Shown here one piece after another: positions 31,688 through 41,525 of a stretch of 64,000 bases of DNA (position 1 is its first letter; each line of letters begins with the position of its first letter). The position numbers and the translations under genes are program-made. Origin of the DNA: Paraburkholderia kururiensis JCM 10599 = LMG 19447. Lineage in GTDB: Bacteria > Pseudomonadota > Gammaproteobacteria > Burkholderiales > Burkholderiaceae. The stretch is taken from assembly GCF_003986935.1 (NCBI RefSeq), contig NZ_RJZE01000015.1, forward strand, positions 1-64,000, in the 5' to 3' direction. The notes beneath the pieces were generated by a model that worked only from the letters and a program-made list of their open reading frames with translations, had not been told where the DNA came from and searched no databases.

Positions 31688-32929
31688 ATGGCTGTCAATT
31701 TCCCCTCGATCGATCCCGCACAACTTCATCCTGTCTCCGGCGTGACGCTCGGCTGGGCTGAGGCCAACATCCGCAAACCGAACCGCAAGGATGTGCTGGT
31801 GATTTCCGTCGAAGAAGGTGCCACGGTTGCGGGCGTGTTTACGTCGAACCGCTTTTGCGCCGCGCCCGTGACGGTGTGCCGGGAACATCTCGCGCGTGTG
31901 CGAGAGGGCGGCAGCGGCATTCGCGCGCTCGTGGTGAACACGGGCAACGCCAATGCAGGGACCGGAGAGCCTGGCCTCGCGGTCGCACGCGAAACCTGCG
32001 CCGAACTCGCGCGTCTCGCGGGCATTGCGCCGGAGCAGGTGCTGCCGTTCTCGACGGGCGTGATTCTGGAGCCGCTGCCCATCGACCGCCTGAAGGCCGG
32101 CCTGCCGCAGGCGCTCGCCAACCGCGGTCCGGCGCACTGGTACGACGCGGCGCAGGCCATCATGACCACGGACACGCTGCCGAAGGCGGCCTCGCGCCAG
32201 GTCACCATCGACGGCCATACCGTGACGCTTTCTGGCATCAGCAAGGGCGCCGGCATGATCAAGCCGAACATGGCGACCATGTTGGGCTTCCTCGCCTTCG
32301 ACGCCGCCGTGGCGCAGCCGGTGCTCGACGCACTCGTGAAGCATGCGGCGGACCGTTCGTTCAACTGCATCACGATCGACGGCGATACTTCCACCAACGA
32401 TTCGTTCATTCTGATCGCAACCGGCAAGTCGAGCCTGCCTGCGATCACATCGACCGAATCGCCCGCGTACGTAGCACTGCGCGACGCCGTGACGGAAATG
32501 GCGCAGGCCCTGGCGCAGCTGATCGTGCGCGACGGCGAAGGCGCGACGAAGTTCATCACGGTCCAGGTGGAAGAGGGCGCGAACGTGGGCGAGTGCCGCC
32601 AGGTCGCCTATGCGATCGGCCATTCGCCGCTCGTGAAAACGGCGTTCTACGCGTCGGACCCGAACCTCGGCCGCATTCTTGCCGCCATCGGTTATGCCGG
32701 CATCGCGGATCTCGACGTCGGAAAGGTCGAGGTCTATCTGGACGACGTGCTCGTTGCGCGCGCTGGCGGGCGCAATCCCGACTACTGCGAAGAAGACGGC
32801 CAGCGCGTCATGAAGAAGAGCGAGATCGCGGTGCGCGTGCGGCTAGGCCGCGGCGACGCGCAGGCCACCATCTGGACCTGCGACCTGTCGCACGACTACG
32901 TGAGCATCAACGCCGACTATCGTTCCTGA
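31688..32929 (+). CDS. argJ: bifunctional glutamate N-acetyltransferase/amino-acid acetyltransferase ArgJ
   Basis: ArgJ (413 residues) recycles the acetyl group in arginine synthesis, moving it from N-acetylornithine to glutamate. The precursor is self-cleaved before the threonine of KPNMATML (near residue 195), and this motif is intact. TGNANAGTGEPG near 85 and the late SDPNLGRILAAIG are family signatures. The ATG at 31688 gives MAVNFPSIDP; upstream in-frame codons overlap the secA terminator. Confidence 0.94.
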   Translation: MAVNFPSIDPAQLHPVSGVTLGWAEANIRKPNRKDVLVISVEEGATVAGVFTSNRFCAAPVTVCREHLARVREGGSGIRALVVNTGNANAGTGEPGLAVARETCAELARLAGIAPEQVLPFSTGVILEPLPIDRLKAGLPQALANRGPAHWYDAAQAIMTTDTLPKAASRQVTIDGHTVTLSGISKGAGMIKPNMATMLGFLAFDAAVAQPVLDALVKHAADRSFNCITIDGDTSTNDSFILIATGKSSLPAITSTESPAYVALRDAVTEMAQALAQLIVRDGEGATKFITVQVEEGANVGECRQVAYAIGHSPLVKTAFYASDPNLGRILAAIGYAGIADLDVGKVEVYLDDVLVARAGGRNPDYCEEDGQRVMKKSEIAVRVRLGRGDAQATIWTCDLSHDYVSINADYRS

Positions 32930-32944
32930 TCCCGCACATTTGCC

Positions 32945-33814
32945 ATGGACAAGCTCGAACAGTTTCTGACCCGCGCCGAGGCTCTGCTCGGCCGCCTGGA
33001 AGCGGTGCTGCCGCCGCTCGCGCCGGAAGTGGACTGGAACGCCGCGGTGGCGTTCCGTTGGCGCAAACGCCAGGGGCGCGGCTTCCTGCAGCCCGTCACG
33101 GCCATTTCCACCATCGCGCTCGATGATCTTCAGAACATCGACCGCCAGAAGGAACTGATCGAGCAGAACACGCGCCAGTTCGTCCACAGGCGGCCCGCGA
33201 ACAATGTGCTGCTGACGGGCGCGCGCGGCACCGGCAAGTCGTCGCTGATCAAGGCCTGCCTGAACGCACACGCGAAGGACGGCCTGCGCCTGATCGAGGT
33301 CGACAAGGACGACCTGCATGATCTGGGCGATATCGTCGATCTGATTTCGCAGCGTCCCGAGCGCTTCATCGTGTTCTGCGACGACCTCTCGTTCGAGGAA
33401 GGCGAGTCGGGCTACAAGGCGCTCAAGGTCGCGCTGGACGGGTCGGTTGCCGCGCAATCGGACAACGTGCTGATCTATGCGACGTCGAACCGGCGCCATC
33501 TGCTGCCTGAGTACATGAGCGACAACGAGACGTACCGGCATATGCCGGACGGCGAGATTCATCCGGGCGAAGTGGTCGAGGAAAAGATCTCGCTGTCGGA
33601 GCGCTTCGGGCTCTGGGTCAGTTTCTATCCGTTCAAGCAGGACGACTACCTCGCCATCGTCGGGCACTGGCTGCGGCATTTCGGCTGCGACGACGCCGAA
33701 ATCGAGGCGGCGCGCGGCGACGCGCTCGTCTGGGCGCTTGAACGTGGTTCGCGCTCGGGTCGGGTGGCGTGGCAGTTCGCCCGCGACTGGTCCGGCAGGA
33801 AGGCGTCGGTATGA
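32945..33814 (+). CDS. DUF815 family AAA+ ATP-binding protein
   Basis: A 289-residue single-domain AAA+ ATPase of the DUF815 group. Walker A is LLTGARGTGKSSLIK near residue 97 and Walker B is RFIVFCDDLSFEEG near 140. A sensor-like ATSNRRHLLPE lies near 182. The cellular role of the family is not established. It is followed without a gap by the Nudix gene (4-base overlap), and that pair is conserved in Burkholderiales, so the two may act together. Confidence 0.85.
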   Translation: MDKLEQFLTRAEALLGRLEAVLPPLAPEVDWNAAVAFRWRKRQGRGFLQPVTAISTIALDDLQNIDRQKELIEQNTRQFVHRRPANNVLLTGARGTGKSSLIKACLNAHAKDGLRLIEVDKDDLHDLGDIVDLISQRPERFIVFCDDLSFEEGESGYKALKVALDGSVAAQSDNVLIYATSNRRHLLPEYMSDNETYRHMPDGEIHPGEVVEEKISLSERFGLWVSFYPFKQDDYLAIVGHWLRHFGCDDAEIEAARGDALVWALERGSRSGRVAWQFARDWSGRKASV

Positions 33815-34245
33815 CGGGCGCGGCGAGTGGGGCAGCAGCGGCGGGCGCCGGCGCGCAACGGCCTGTGACAGAAGTCGCGGTCGGTGTGCTCGTGAAGCCG
33901 GACGGACGGTACCTGCTGGCGCAGCGGCCGGCGGGCAAGCCGTACGAGGGCTACTGGGAATTTCCGGGCGGCAAGCTGGAAGCCGGTGAATCGGTGGAGG
34001 CCGCGCTCGCGAGAGAGCTTCACGAAGAACTCGGCATCGAGGTGACGGCCTCTCACCTGTGGCACACGCTCGAACACGACTATCCGCATGCTTACGTGCG
34101 GCTGTACTTCTGCAAGGTCACTGAATGGGAAGGCGAGCCCCACGGGCGTGAAGGCCAGGCGTTCGTCTGGCAGACACTGCCGGCGGACGTGTCGCCGCTC
34201 TTGCCGGCGACGATTCCCGTGCTGGAGTGGCTTGCGGCGGAGTGA
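33811..34245 (+). CDS. mutT: MutT-type Nudix hydrolase
   Basis: A 144-residue Nudix protein with a complete Nudix box (GGKLEAGESVEAALARELHEELGI, seen in part as GGKLEAGE and RELHEELGI) at residues 53-75. This pattern fits MutT, which removes 8-oxo-dGTP from the nucleotide pool. The first 20 residues are Ala/Gly-rich. The ATG at 33811 overlaps the upstream ATPase stop and is preferred over the in-frame ATG at 33769 inside that gene. Confidence 0.87.
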   Translation: MTGAASGAAAAGAGAQRPVTEVAVGVLVKPDGRYLLAQRPAGKPYEGYWEFPGGKLEAGESVEAALARELHEELGIEVTASHLWHTLEHDYPHAYVRLYFCKVTEWEGEPHGREGQAFVWQTLPADVSPLLPATIPVLEWLAAE

Positions 34246-34316
34246 GGTGATTCAGTAAGCGCGTGGTGGGTGGCTGCACGCGCTTCCGGCTTCTGGCGGA
34301 CGCCCGCCACACGCGC

Positions 34317-34517
34317 TTACTGCGGCCGTGTATCGATGGGTGGCGCGTCGTCCGGCGGCGTATCTTCTTCGTTGCCGCCGATCCGGTACTTTTCCGCTGC
34401 CCACGCCCCCAGATCGATCTGTTTGCAGCGCTCCGAGCAAAACGGGCGGTAACGGTTTTCAGGTACCCAGCGGACTTCCTTTCCGCAAGTCGGGCATTTG
34501 ACGACAGTGGCAGTCAT
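34317..34517 (-). CDS. yacG: DNA gyrase inhibitor YacG (zinc-binding)
   Basis: A 66-residue zinc-finger protein. The four ligands are C8, C11, C27 and C31 (CPTC ... CSERC), followed by KQIDLGAWAAEKYRIGG. In E. coli YacG binds GyrB and inhibits gyrase. The acidic proline-rich tail (EEDTPPDDAPP) is typical. Its place next to zapD and coaE matches the usual proteobacterial order. Confidence 0.9.
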   Translation of the reverse strand: MTATVVKCPTCGKEVRWVPENRYRPFCSERCKQIDLGAWAAEKYRIGGNEEDTPPDDAPPIDTRPQ

Positions 34518-34621
34518 TCGGCTAGACGTTCGATTGTGCTGAGGGGCTGTACACGATGCGCGTCGGGCATCTTCCTGATCGCAGCGTTCCGTTCATCCGG
34601 TGGGTGAGGCCACCGGGTAGC

Positions 34622-35377
34622 TTAGAGGCTACACAACGTCAGCTGAAACGGCACGTCGACATCGACGGCGCGTGGACGCAAGTCGCCGTCCTGCACCATG
34701 AAGCGCACCCACAGCATGTACTTGTTCGCGCTTGCTTCCGGAATGACGCGCAATTCCGGTGCCACGCGCACTTGCATCAACTGATACGAGCGGCCCGACA
34801 GCATTTGCTGGTAGCTTCCCTGCATTGCCATTACCTTCGACGCCTGGCCCGATTCGCGTGCGAGCCGTAGCACGATGGCGGCCGCATCGCGCAGCGGCAA
34901 CAGCGGCGTGACCCATTTCGCGATGTCCTGACGCCGCTGATCCGGGTGCGACTGCTGCCAGGCGTAGTACGACGGAAGATCGAATTTGCAGGTGCCGCCG
35001 GGAATGATGGTGCGGCTGCGGATGCTTGCGAGCCACTCGTTGTCTGCAAGATGCTGGCCAGTTTTGCCTTGCATCTGACCGAGTCCTGCGAGCGTTTGTT
35101 CGATCTCGCCGAGCACAGCCTCAAGCGCGTTCTGTTCGATGCCGGGGTTGCCGCGGAATGGTGCCAGCGTTTGGCGCTGACGCTCGAGTTCCTTCATCAG
35201 ATCCGACTTCAGATCGGCGCGGCCCGCAACTTCCGATATCTCGAACAGCGTCGTGAGCGCAACGTGATGCTCCCGTGCATCTTCCTGAGTGAGGAAGAAC
35301 GTGAAGCGCTCGAACAGATCCTCGAGGCGCAACAGCGTGCGGATTCGCTCGTTGAAGGGATACTCGTAAAGAATCAA
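34622..35377 (-). CDS. zapD: cell division protein ZapD, TTG start
   Basis: ZapD (DUF1342) bundles FtsZ filaments. Starting at the TTG at 35377 it is 251 residues and begins ILYEYPFNERIRTLLRLED after the initiator, the family N-terminus. A GAGGCGAG ribosome site precedes the TTG. The longer frame from 35461 would add 28 residues not typical of the family. The helical N-terminal half and beta-rich C-terminal half (YQLMQVRVAPELRVIPE) are both intact. It lies between yacG and coaE. Confidence 0.9.
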   Translation of the reverse strand: MILYEYPFNERIRTLLRLEDLFERFTFFLTQEDAREHHVALTTLFEISEVAGRADLKSDLMKELERQRQTLAPFRGNPGIEQNALEAVLGEIEQTLAGLGQMQGKTGQHLADNEWLASIRSRTIIPGGTCKFDLPSYYAWQQSHPDQRRQDIAKWVTPLLPLRDAAAIVLRLARESGQASKVMAMQGSYQQMLSGRSYQLMQVRVAPELRVIPEASANKYMLWVRFMVQDGDLRPRAVDVDVPFQLTLCSL

Positions 35378-35604
35378 GCGCGCTCGCCTCGGCGTGGTCG
35401 GTGACAGGATTGCAGGACATTCTAATGCCGTGAGACTACCGTCGCAATCGCGCACTTTCATGGCGAGGCACTTGCCGCGGCGCCGTGACGCGCCCCGGAA
35501 AGCATGCGTTGATCGCGCTGCGTGGGGGCTGGCCCTTCGTTCACCGTATTGTCATGGACTGCGCTTTTCCTGCACGCGCCCAACTTGGCTTCGCCTGCAC
35601 GCTT

Positions 35605-36231
35605 CTACGGCTGGTGTGGTTTGCGCACTTGCTCGCTCGCGAGGGCAAGATACCGGCGATGGAGCGTCTCGACCTGAGCAGTCAGGGCATCAATCGACGA
35701 GCCGTCGTTCACGACGACGTCGTCCGCGGCAGTGAGTCGGGCTTCGCGGGAAGCCTGACGGGTGATGATTGCAAGCACCTGTTCCCGCGTGAATCCGTTT
35801 CGCTTCATGACCCGTTCGATCTGCGTTTCGACGGCGCAGTCGACGACGAGAACGCGATCTACCCGTGTTTTCCAGTCTCCGGACTCCACGAGCAAAGGAA
35901 CGACGACGATTACGTACGGTCCCTGCGCTTCGCGTCGTTCGCGATCCGCCTCGGCGCGAATGAGAGGATGCGTGATGGCTTCGAGCCGCTTGCGCGCGGA
36001 GTCGTCCGAGAAGACGAGCGAACGCATGCGTGCCCGGTCCAGCGACCCATCCGCCGCCGCGAAGGAGGGACCAAACTCCGCGACGATAGGTGGCATGGCG
36101 AGACCACCTGGCGCTGTGATGCGATGGGCGATGAAGTCTGTATCGACCACAGGAACGCCGCGTGCCGCGAACAGATCTGCTACGGTCGACTTGCCGCTTC
36201 CGATCCCTCCGGTGAGCCCAACGGAGAACAT
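35605..36231 (-). CDS. coaE: dephospho-CoA kinase
   Basis: CoaE (208 residues) phosphorylates dephospho-CoA in the last step of coenzyme A synthesis. The P-loop GGIGSGKST is at residues 7-15, followed by VVDTDFIAHRIT. The CoA-domain signature VVVPLLVESGDWK and the lid arginines (KRLEAITHPLIRAE) are clear. The ATG at 36231 (MFSVGLTGG) is closer to the family start than the ATG five codons upstream. It follows pilD by 36 bases in the same direction. Confidence 0.94.
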   Translation of the reverse strand: MFSVGLTGGIGSGKSTVADLFAARGVPVVDTDFIAHRITAPGGLAMPPIVAEFGPSFAAADGSLDRARMRSLVFSDDSARKRLEAITHPLIRAEADRERREAQGPYVIVVVPLLVESGDWKTRVDRVLVVDCAVETQIERVMKRNGFTREQVLAIITRQASREARLTAADDVVVNDGSSIDALTAQVETLHRRYLALASEQVRKPHQP

Positions 36232-36267
36232 GAAACACGCTCCCAAATACGAAGTTAGAACGCGAAG

Positions 36268-37203
36268 TTAAAACGGCGTGAAATAAAACGGTGTGCCGAG
36301 AAACAAGGTAGCGAGCCCTCCGGCTGCGAGAAAAGGACCGAACGGCAGCGGCTCTTCGAAACGCATACGGCCTGTCCACGTTGCGACGAGTCCGACGACT
36401 GCGCCCGCAACAGCGGCAATCACGACGATCTGCGGCAACGCGGTCCATCCGAGCCACGCGCCGAGCGCCGACAGCAGCTTGAAGTCACCATAGCCCATTC
36501 CCTCCACGCCACGCACCAGCCGGAACAGCCAGTAGACGCACCAGAGTGCGAGATAGCCCGCAATGGCACCGATCACGGCGTCGTGCAGGCTCACGAACGT
36601 ACTGCTCAGATTGACGATGAGGCCGGCCCACAGCAGCGGCAACGTCATCGAGTCGGGCAGCAACTGGTGGTCGAGGTCGATGGCGCTGACCGCCAGCAGC
36701 GTAGCGCACAGGCCGAAGGCGACCAGCGCCTTGCCGGTAGGACCAAATGCGGCGAGGGCGGCTACTGCGCACAGCGCACTTGCGAGTTCGATGAGCGGGT
36801 AGCGCACGCTCACATGTGTCTTGCAGTTCGAACAGCGTCCACGCAGCAGCAGCCAGCTGAGCACCGGGATGTTTTCCCATGCGTGCAGCACGTGGCCGCA
36901 GTGCGGGCACGCGCTGCGCGGCAGCCACAGGTTGTAGCGCGGCGGCAGGCCATCTTCAGGAAAGAGCTGACCGGTTGCATCGGTTACTTCGGCACGCCAC
37001 GCCCGGTCCAGCATGATGGGCAGACGATGCACGACGACGTTGAGAAAGCTGCCGATCACGAGCCCGATGACGATCGCGAAGCCGAACTGCACGCTCTGCG
37101 GCAACGCGCCGAAAGCGAGCGTAAGTGCGCTGGGCGGATGCCCCGCGACACCGGTCAAGCCGCTTCGCGCGGTATCGGACAGGAACGGAAAGAAAGCGGA
37201 CAT
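36268..37203 (-). CDS. pilD: prepilin leader peptidase/N-methyltransferase PilD
   Basis: A type IV prepilin peptidase (311 residues), an inner-membrane aspartyl protease that cleaves and methylates prepilins. The N-terminal methylase domain carries the tetracysteine CPHC ... CSNC (near 98-125). Catalytic aspartates are in DLDHQLLPD and the G-x-GD motif GYGDFKLL. About eight membrane segments are visible. It follows pilC in the same operon and probably serves both pili and type II secretion substrates. Confidence 0.93.
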   Translation of the reverse strand: MSAFFPFLSDTARSGLTGVAGHPPSALTLAFGALPQSVQFGFAIVIGLVIGSFLNVVVHRLPIMLDRAWRAEVTDATGQLFPEDGLPPRYNLWLPRSACPHCGHVLHAWENIPVLSWLLLRGRCSNCKTHVSVRYPLIELASALCAVAALAAFGPTGKALVAFGLCATLLAVSAIDLDHQLLPDSMTLPLLWAGLIVNLSSTFVSLHDAVIGAIAGYLALWCVYWLFRLVRGVEGMGYGDFKLLSALGAWLGWTALPQIVVIAAVAGAVVGLVATWTGRMRFEEPLPFGPFLAAGGLATLFLGTPFYFTPF

Positions 37204-37231
37204 GGACGGATGACGGAATCTGGCAGCGATG

Positions 37232-38454
37232 CTACACCACGTTGCCGAGTTGAATGATGGGAAGATACATGGCGATCACGAGCCCCCCTACGAGCGCCCC
37301 AAGCACGACGATCACGAGCGGCTCGCAGAGGCTCGATAGTGTGGCGATCTTTTCGTCGACCTGGCGATCGGCGAGTGCGGCGACATCGAGCAGCATGGCA
37401 TCCAGCGCCCCCGATTCCTCCGCAACCGCAACGGGCTGCACTACGTCGGAGGGGAAGCACTGCGCCGCACGCATGGCGGCCGCGAGCCGTTCGCCACGAG
37501 TCAGGCGGTTCGCGATGCCGGCGCTCGCCTGGTCGAAGAAGGCGTTCCCGCTTGCGTGCGAGAGCGAGGCGAAGGCGTCGGCAAGCGGTGTGCCGGCCGC
37601 GAGAAGCGTTCCAAGCGCGCGGCTCCAGCGAGCGGCGCAGAGGGTTTTCAGAAGCGGGCCGGCAATGGGGATGCCGAGCACGAATCGCCCGAACCGCACG
37701 CGTGCCGTGTCGGAACGCCTCAAGAGCCAGCGCAGTGCGAAGGAGCAGCCGATGACGAGTGCCGCCAACGGACCGCTCCAGCGCGCTGCGGCGTTCGAGA
37801 GCGCAAGCACCGTTCGGGTGGGGGCAGGCAAGGCGGCGCCAAAGCCATCGAAGATCTGTTTGAAAGTGGGGACCACCCATATGAGCAGTGCCGCCGTGAT
37901 CGCCACGGCGAACAGCAGGACGGCAACGGGATAAGTCAGCGCAGAGCGAACCTTGGCGCGTTGCGCGGCGGCGCGCTCGCGGTCGTCTGCGATTCGTGCG
38001 AGCACGGCCGGCAACGCGCCGGAGGCCTCTCCGACTGTGACCAGTTGGCAGTAGAGCGGACCGAACTGCGCCGGATGCCGGCCGAGCGCCGCAGAAAAGC
38101 CGATGCCCGCGGCAATGTCGCGTGAAAGTGCCGCCGCGATGCGCGGCATGCCGCGCGGACCTTCCGCCTGCGCGAGCAGATTCAGCGCGGGCGCGAGCGG
38201 CAGCCCGGCGCGCAAGAGGCTGGCGAGTTGACGCGTGAACAACGAAACGTCGGCGTGGGCCGCTTTGGGTCTCGGCGCGGTGCCGCGCATCACAAGTTCG
38301 AGTGCGAATACGTTGTCTCGTTTGAGCACTTCGCGCGCCTGAGTGGCATTTGGCGCGACAAGCGAGCCGCGCCGCGGTGCCCCGGAGGCGTCTATGCCAC
38401 GCCACGCAAAGCGCAGTTCGCGGACAACAGCGTTCGCCTCGGCTCGTTCGACGC

Positions 38455-38458
<4 letters not shown>
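37232..38458 (-). CDS. pilC: type IV pilus/type II secretion inner membrane protein PilC
   Basis: The polytopic platform protein (408 residues) on which the PilB ATPase drives pilus assembly. It has two T2SSF domains (about 70-190 and 270-395), marked by FTRQLASLLRAGLPLAPALNLL and RWSRALGTLLAAGTPLADAF. Membrane helices lie near 170, 220 and 380. The ATG at 38458 overlaps the pilB stop by 4 bases. A longer frame back to 38683 is Arg-rich shadow sequence. Confidence 0.93.
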
Positions 38459-39888
<1,430 letters not shown>

Positions 39889-39925
39889 CGGTCACAGACG
39901 GTTCGACCGGCATTCGTCCGGATGG

Positions 39926-41251
39926 CTAACGCTGCGATGCCTGCATGGTCTTGCTGCCTTTCGTGCCGCCTTTCATGCGGCCTTTTGCGCCGGGCCTGAA
40001 CAGCTTCACGGTGCGGATAGCCTGATCGTCGCTTCGCATCACCTCCAGCTTCACGTCGCCGATCTGCACGCAGACGTCTCCGTCCGGAATTTCCTCGAGC
40101 ATTTCGAGGATCAGACCGTTGAGCGTCTTGGGTCCGTCGGTTGGCAACGAAATCTGCAGCCAGCGATTCAGCTCGCGCAGCGGCATGGCGCCCGACACAA
40201 TGCATTCGCCTTCCTCGTTCCATCCGCCGCGCGCTGCGCCGCTGCGGGGCATGGACGTGGTGAACTCGCCGATCAGTTCCTCGATGATGTCTTCCGGCGT
40301 GACGAGCCCCTGAAGTTCGCCGTACTCGTTGACGACGAGCGCCGTGCGCTGCCGCGATTCCTGGAAGTACTGGAGTTGCTGGAACACGGGCGTCCCGGTC
40401 GGTACGAAATAGGGCTCCGCGAGCAGTTCACGCAGCGTTTCGCGCTCCAGTTCCTGGTTGTGCAGCGCCGCCAGCGTTTTGCGCACGTGAAGAATGCCCA
40501 ATACACGGTCGATGTCGCCCTGGTAGACGACCAGCTTGTTGTGGTAGCAGGTTTCGAGCTGGTGAAGGATGTCCTCGAGCGGTGCTTCGAAGTCGAGCGC
40601 CTCCATCCGGCGGCGCGGGATCATGACATCGTCGACAGTGATGTTTTCCAGATCGAAGAGGTTCAGCAGGATGCTGCGGTGCTTGGTAGGCATGAAGCTG
40701 CCGGATTCGAGCACGATGGTGCGCAGCTCTTCGGTGGACAGGCGCTGCTCGCGCGCGCCTTTGGTGTTGATGTGCAGCAGCCTGAGCAGGCTGTTGGCGA
40801 AGAGGTTCACGAGCCAGACCACCGGTTTTGTGATCCGCATCAACGGGGCGATGAGCAGACTTGCCGGCAACGCGATCTTCTCGGGATAGGTGGCGCCGAC
40901 AATTTTCGGCGTGATTTCGGCAAACACGATGATGAGGAACGCGACGATGCCGGTCGCGATGGAGAGCACCACGTTGTCATGGCCGAACGTATGCAGCGCG
41001 ATCGACGTGGTGAGCACCGGAATGATGGTGTTGAACAGATTGTTGCCGATCAGGATGACCGAGAGCAGCAGGTCAGTACGGGCGAGCAGCCCTTGCGTGA
41101 CCTTTGCACCGAGGACGCCCCGGCTTGCCAGATGTTTGAGGCGATGACGGTTGATGGCCATCATCGCCGTCTCGGAGATGGAGAAGAAGCTGGAGCAGAT
41201 GAGCAGCAGGAAAACCGCGCCTATCTGCGCCCATAAGGGGAGTTGTTCCAC
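39926..41251 (-). CDS. CNNM/CorC-type membrane protein with CBS domains (hemolysin C family)
   Basis: A 441-residue HlyC/CorC family protein. It has an N-terminal DUF21 (CNNM) transmembrane domain with four hydrophobic segments (residues 5-190), two CBS domains (about 210-330) and a C-terminal CorC_HlyC transporter-associated domain. Relatives act in magnesium or cobalt efflux or its regulation; transport is inferred. The basic Lys/Gly-rich tail is unusual but seen in Burkholderiales. This is the last core gene before the tRNA-Pro junction. Confidence 0.9.
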   Translation of the reverse strand: MEQLPLWAQIGAVFLLLICSSFFSISETAMMAINRHRLKHLASRGVLGAKVTQGLLARTDLLLSVILIGNNLFNTIIPVLTTSIALHTFGHDNVVLSIATGIVAFLIIVFAEITPKIVGATYPEKIALPASLLIAPLMRITKPVVWLVNLFANSLLRLLHINTKGAREQRLSTEELRTIVLESGSFMPTKHRSILLNLFDLENITVDDVMIPRRRMEALDFEAPLEDILHQLETCYHNKLVVYQGDIDRVLGILHVRKTLAALHNQELERETLRELLAEPYFVPTGTPVFQQLQYFQESRQRTALVVNEYGELQGLVTPEDIIEELIGEFTTSMPRSGAARGGWNEEGECIVSGAMPLRELNRWLQISLPTDGPKTLNGLILEMLEEIPDGDVCVQIGDVKLEVMRSDDQAIRTVKLFRPGAKGRMKGGTKGSKTMQASQR

Positions 41252-41360
41252 GCGTCGAGAGGGAAGAGGAAATAGGGATGGGACAACTATATCAGAGGGG
41301 GATGACGCTTCCAGCCTGGCCGGATGGCCAGACTGTTGTGCTATCCGGAAATCGCGGGCG

Positions 41361-41391
41361 AAAAAAAACCGCGCAACGGTGCGCGGTTTTT
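41361..41391 (-). terminator. terminator of the tRNA-Pro gene
   Basis: AACCGCGC / GCGCGGTT forms a perfect 8-bp stem. On the minus strand it is followed by eight T residues, ten bases past the tRNA CCA end. Its survival shows that this side is the original chromosomal end of the tRNA gene. Confidence 0.8.
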
Positions 41392-41400
41392 CAGTAATTC

Positions 41401-41450
41401 TGGTCGGGGTGAGAGGATTCGAACCTCCGGCCTCTACGTCCCGAACGCAG
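41401..41450 (-). tRNA. tRNA-Pro(CGG), 3' half only (attachment-site remnant)
   Basis: On the minus strand the anticodon arm (stem CTGCG / CGTAG, loop TTCGGGA, anticodon CGG at 41443-41441) is followed by variable loop, T-arm with GTTCGAATC, acceptor 3' strand CACCCCG, A and CCA. The acceptor 5' strand and D-arm are missing: upstream of 41450 the sequence is unrelated. This is half a tRNA, as left at one end of an element integrated into the 3' half of a tRNA gene. The complete tRNA is expected at the far end of the element. Confidence 0.85.
41401..41450. mobile_element. left attachment site (attL/attR) of the integrated element
   Basis: The core-to-element junction coincides with the truncated tRNA-Pro. 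It is directly followed by an integrase promoter (41466) and gene (41526). The direct-repeat core probably lies within 41401-41450. Its exact length needs the other end, which is not in the window. Confidence 0.75.
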
Positions 41451-41465
41451 GGGTTATTTCTTTAT

Positions 41466-41494
41466 TTGACGGCCTCTTAGCGGACGCGTACTAT
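41466..41494 (+). promoter_or_regulatory. integrase promoter
   Basis: TTGACG (41466-41471), a 17-base spacer and TACTAT (41489-41494) form a strong sigma70-type promoter 32 bases ahead of the integrase ATG and 16 bases inside the element. The promoter lies wholly in element DNA, so it is kept in the circular form. Confidence 0.65.
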
Positions 41495-41525
41495 TTTCTG
41501 GGACAGATTTGGGACAACGGTCGAT

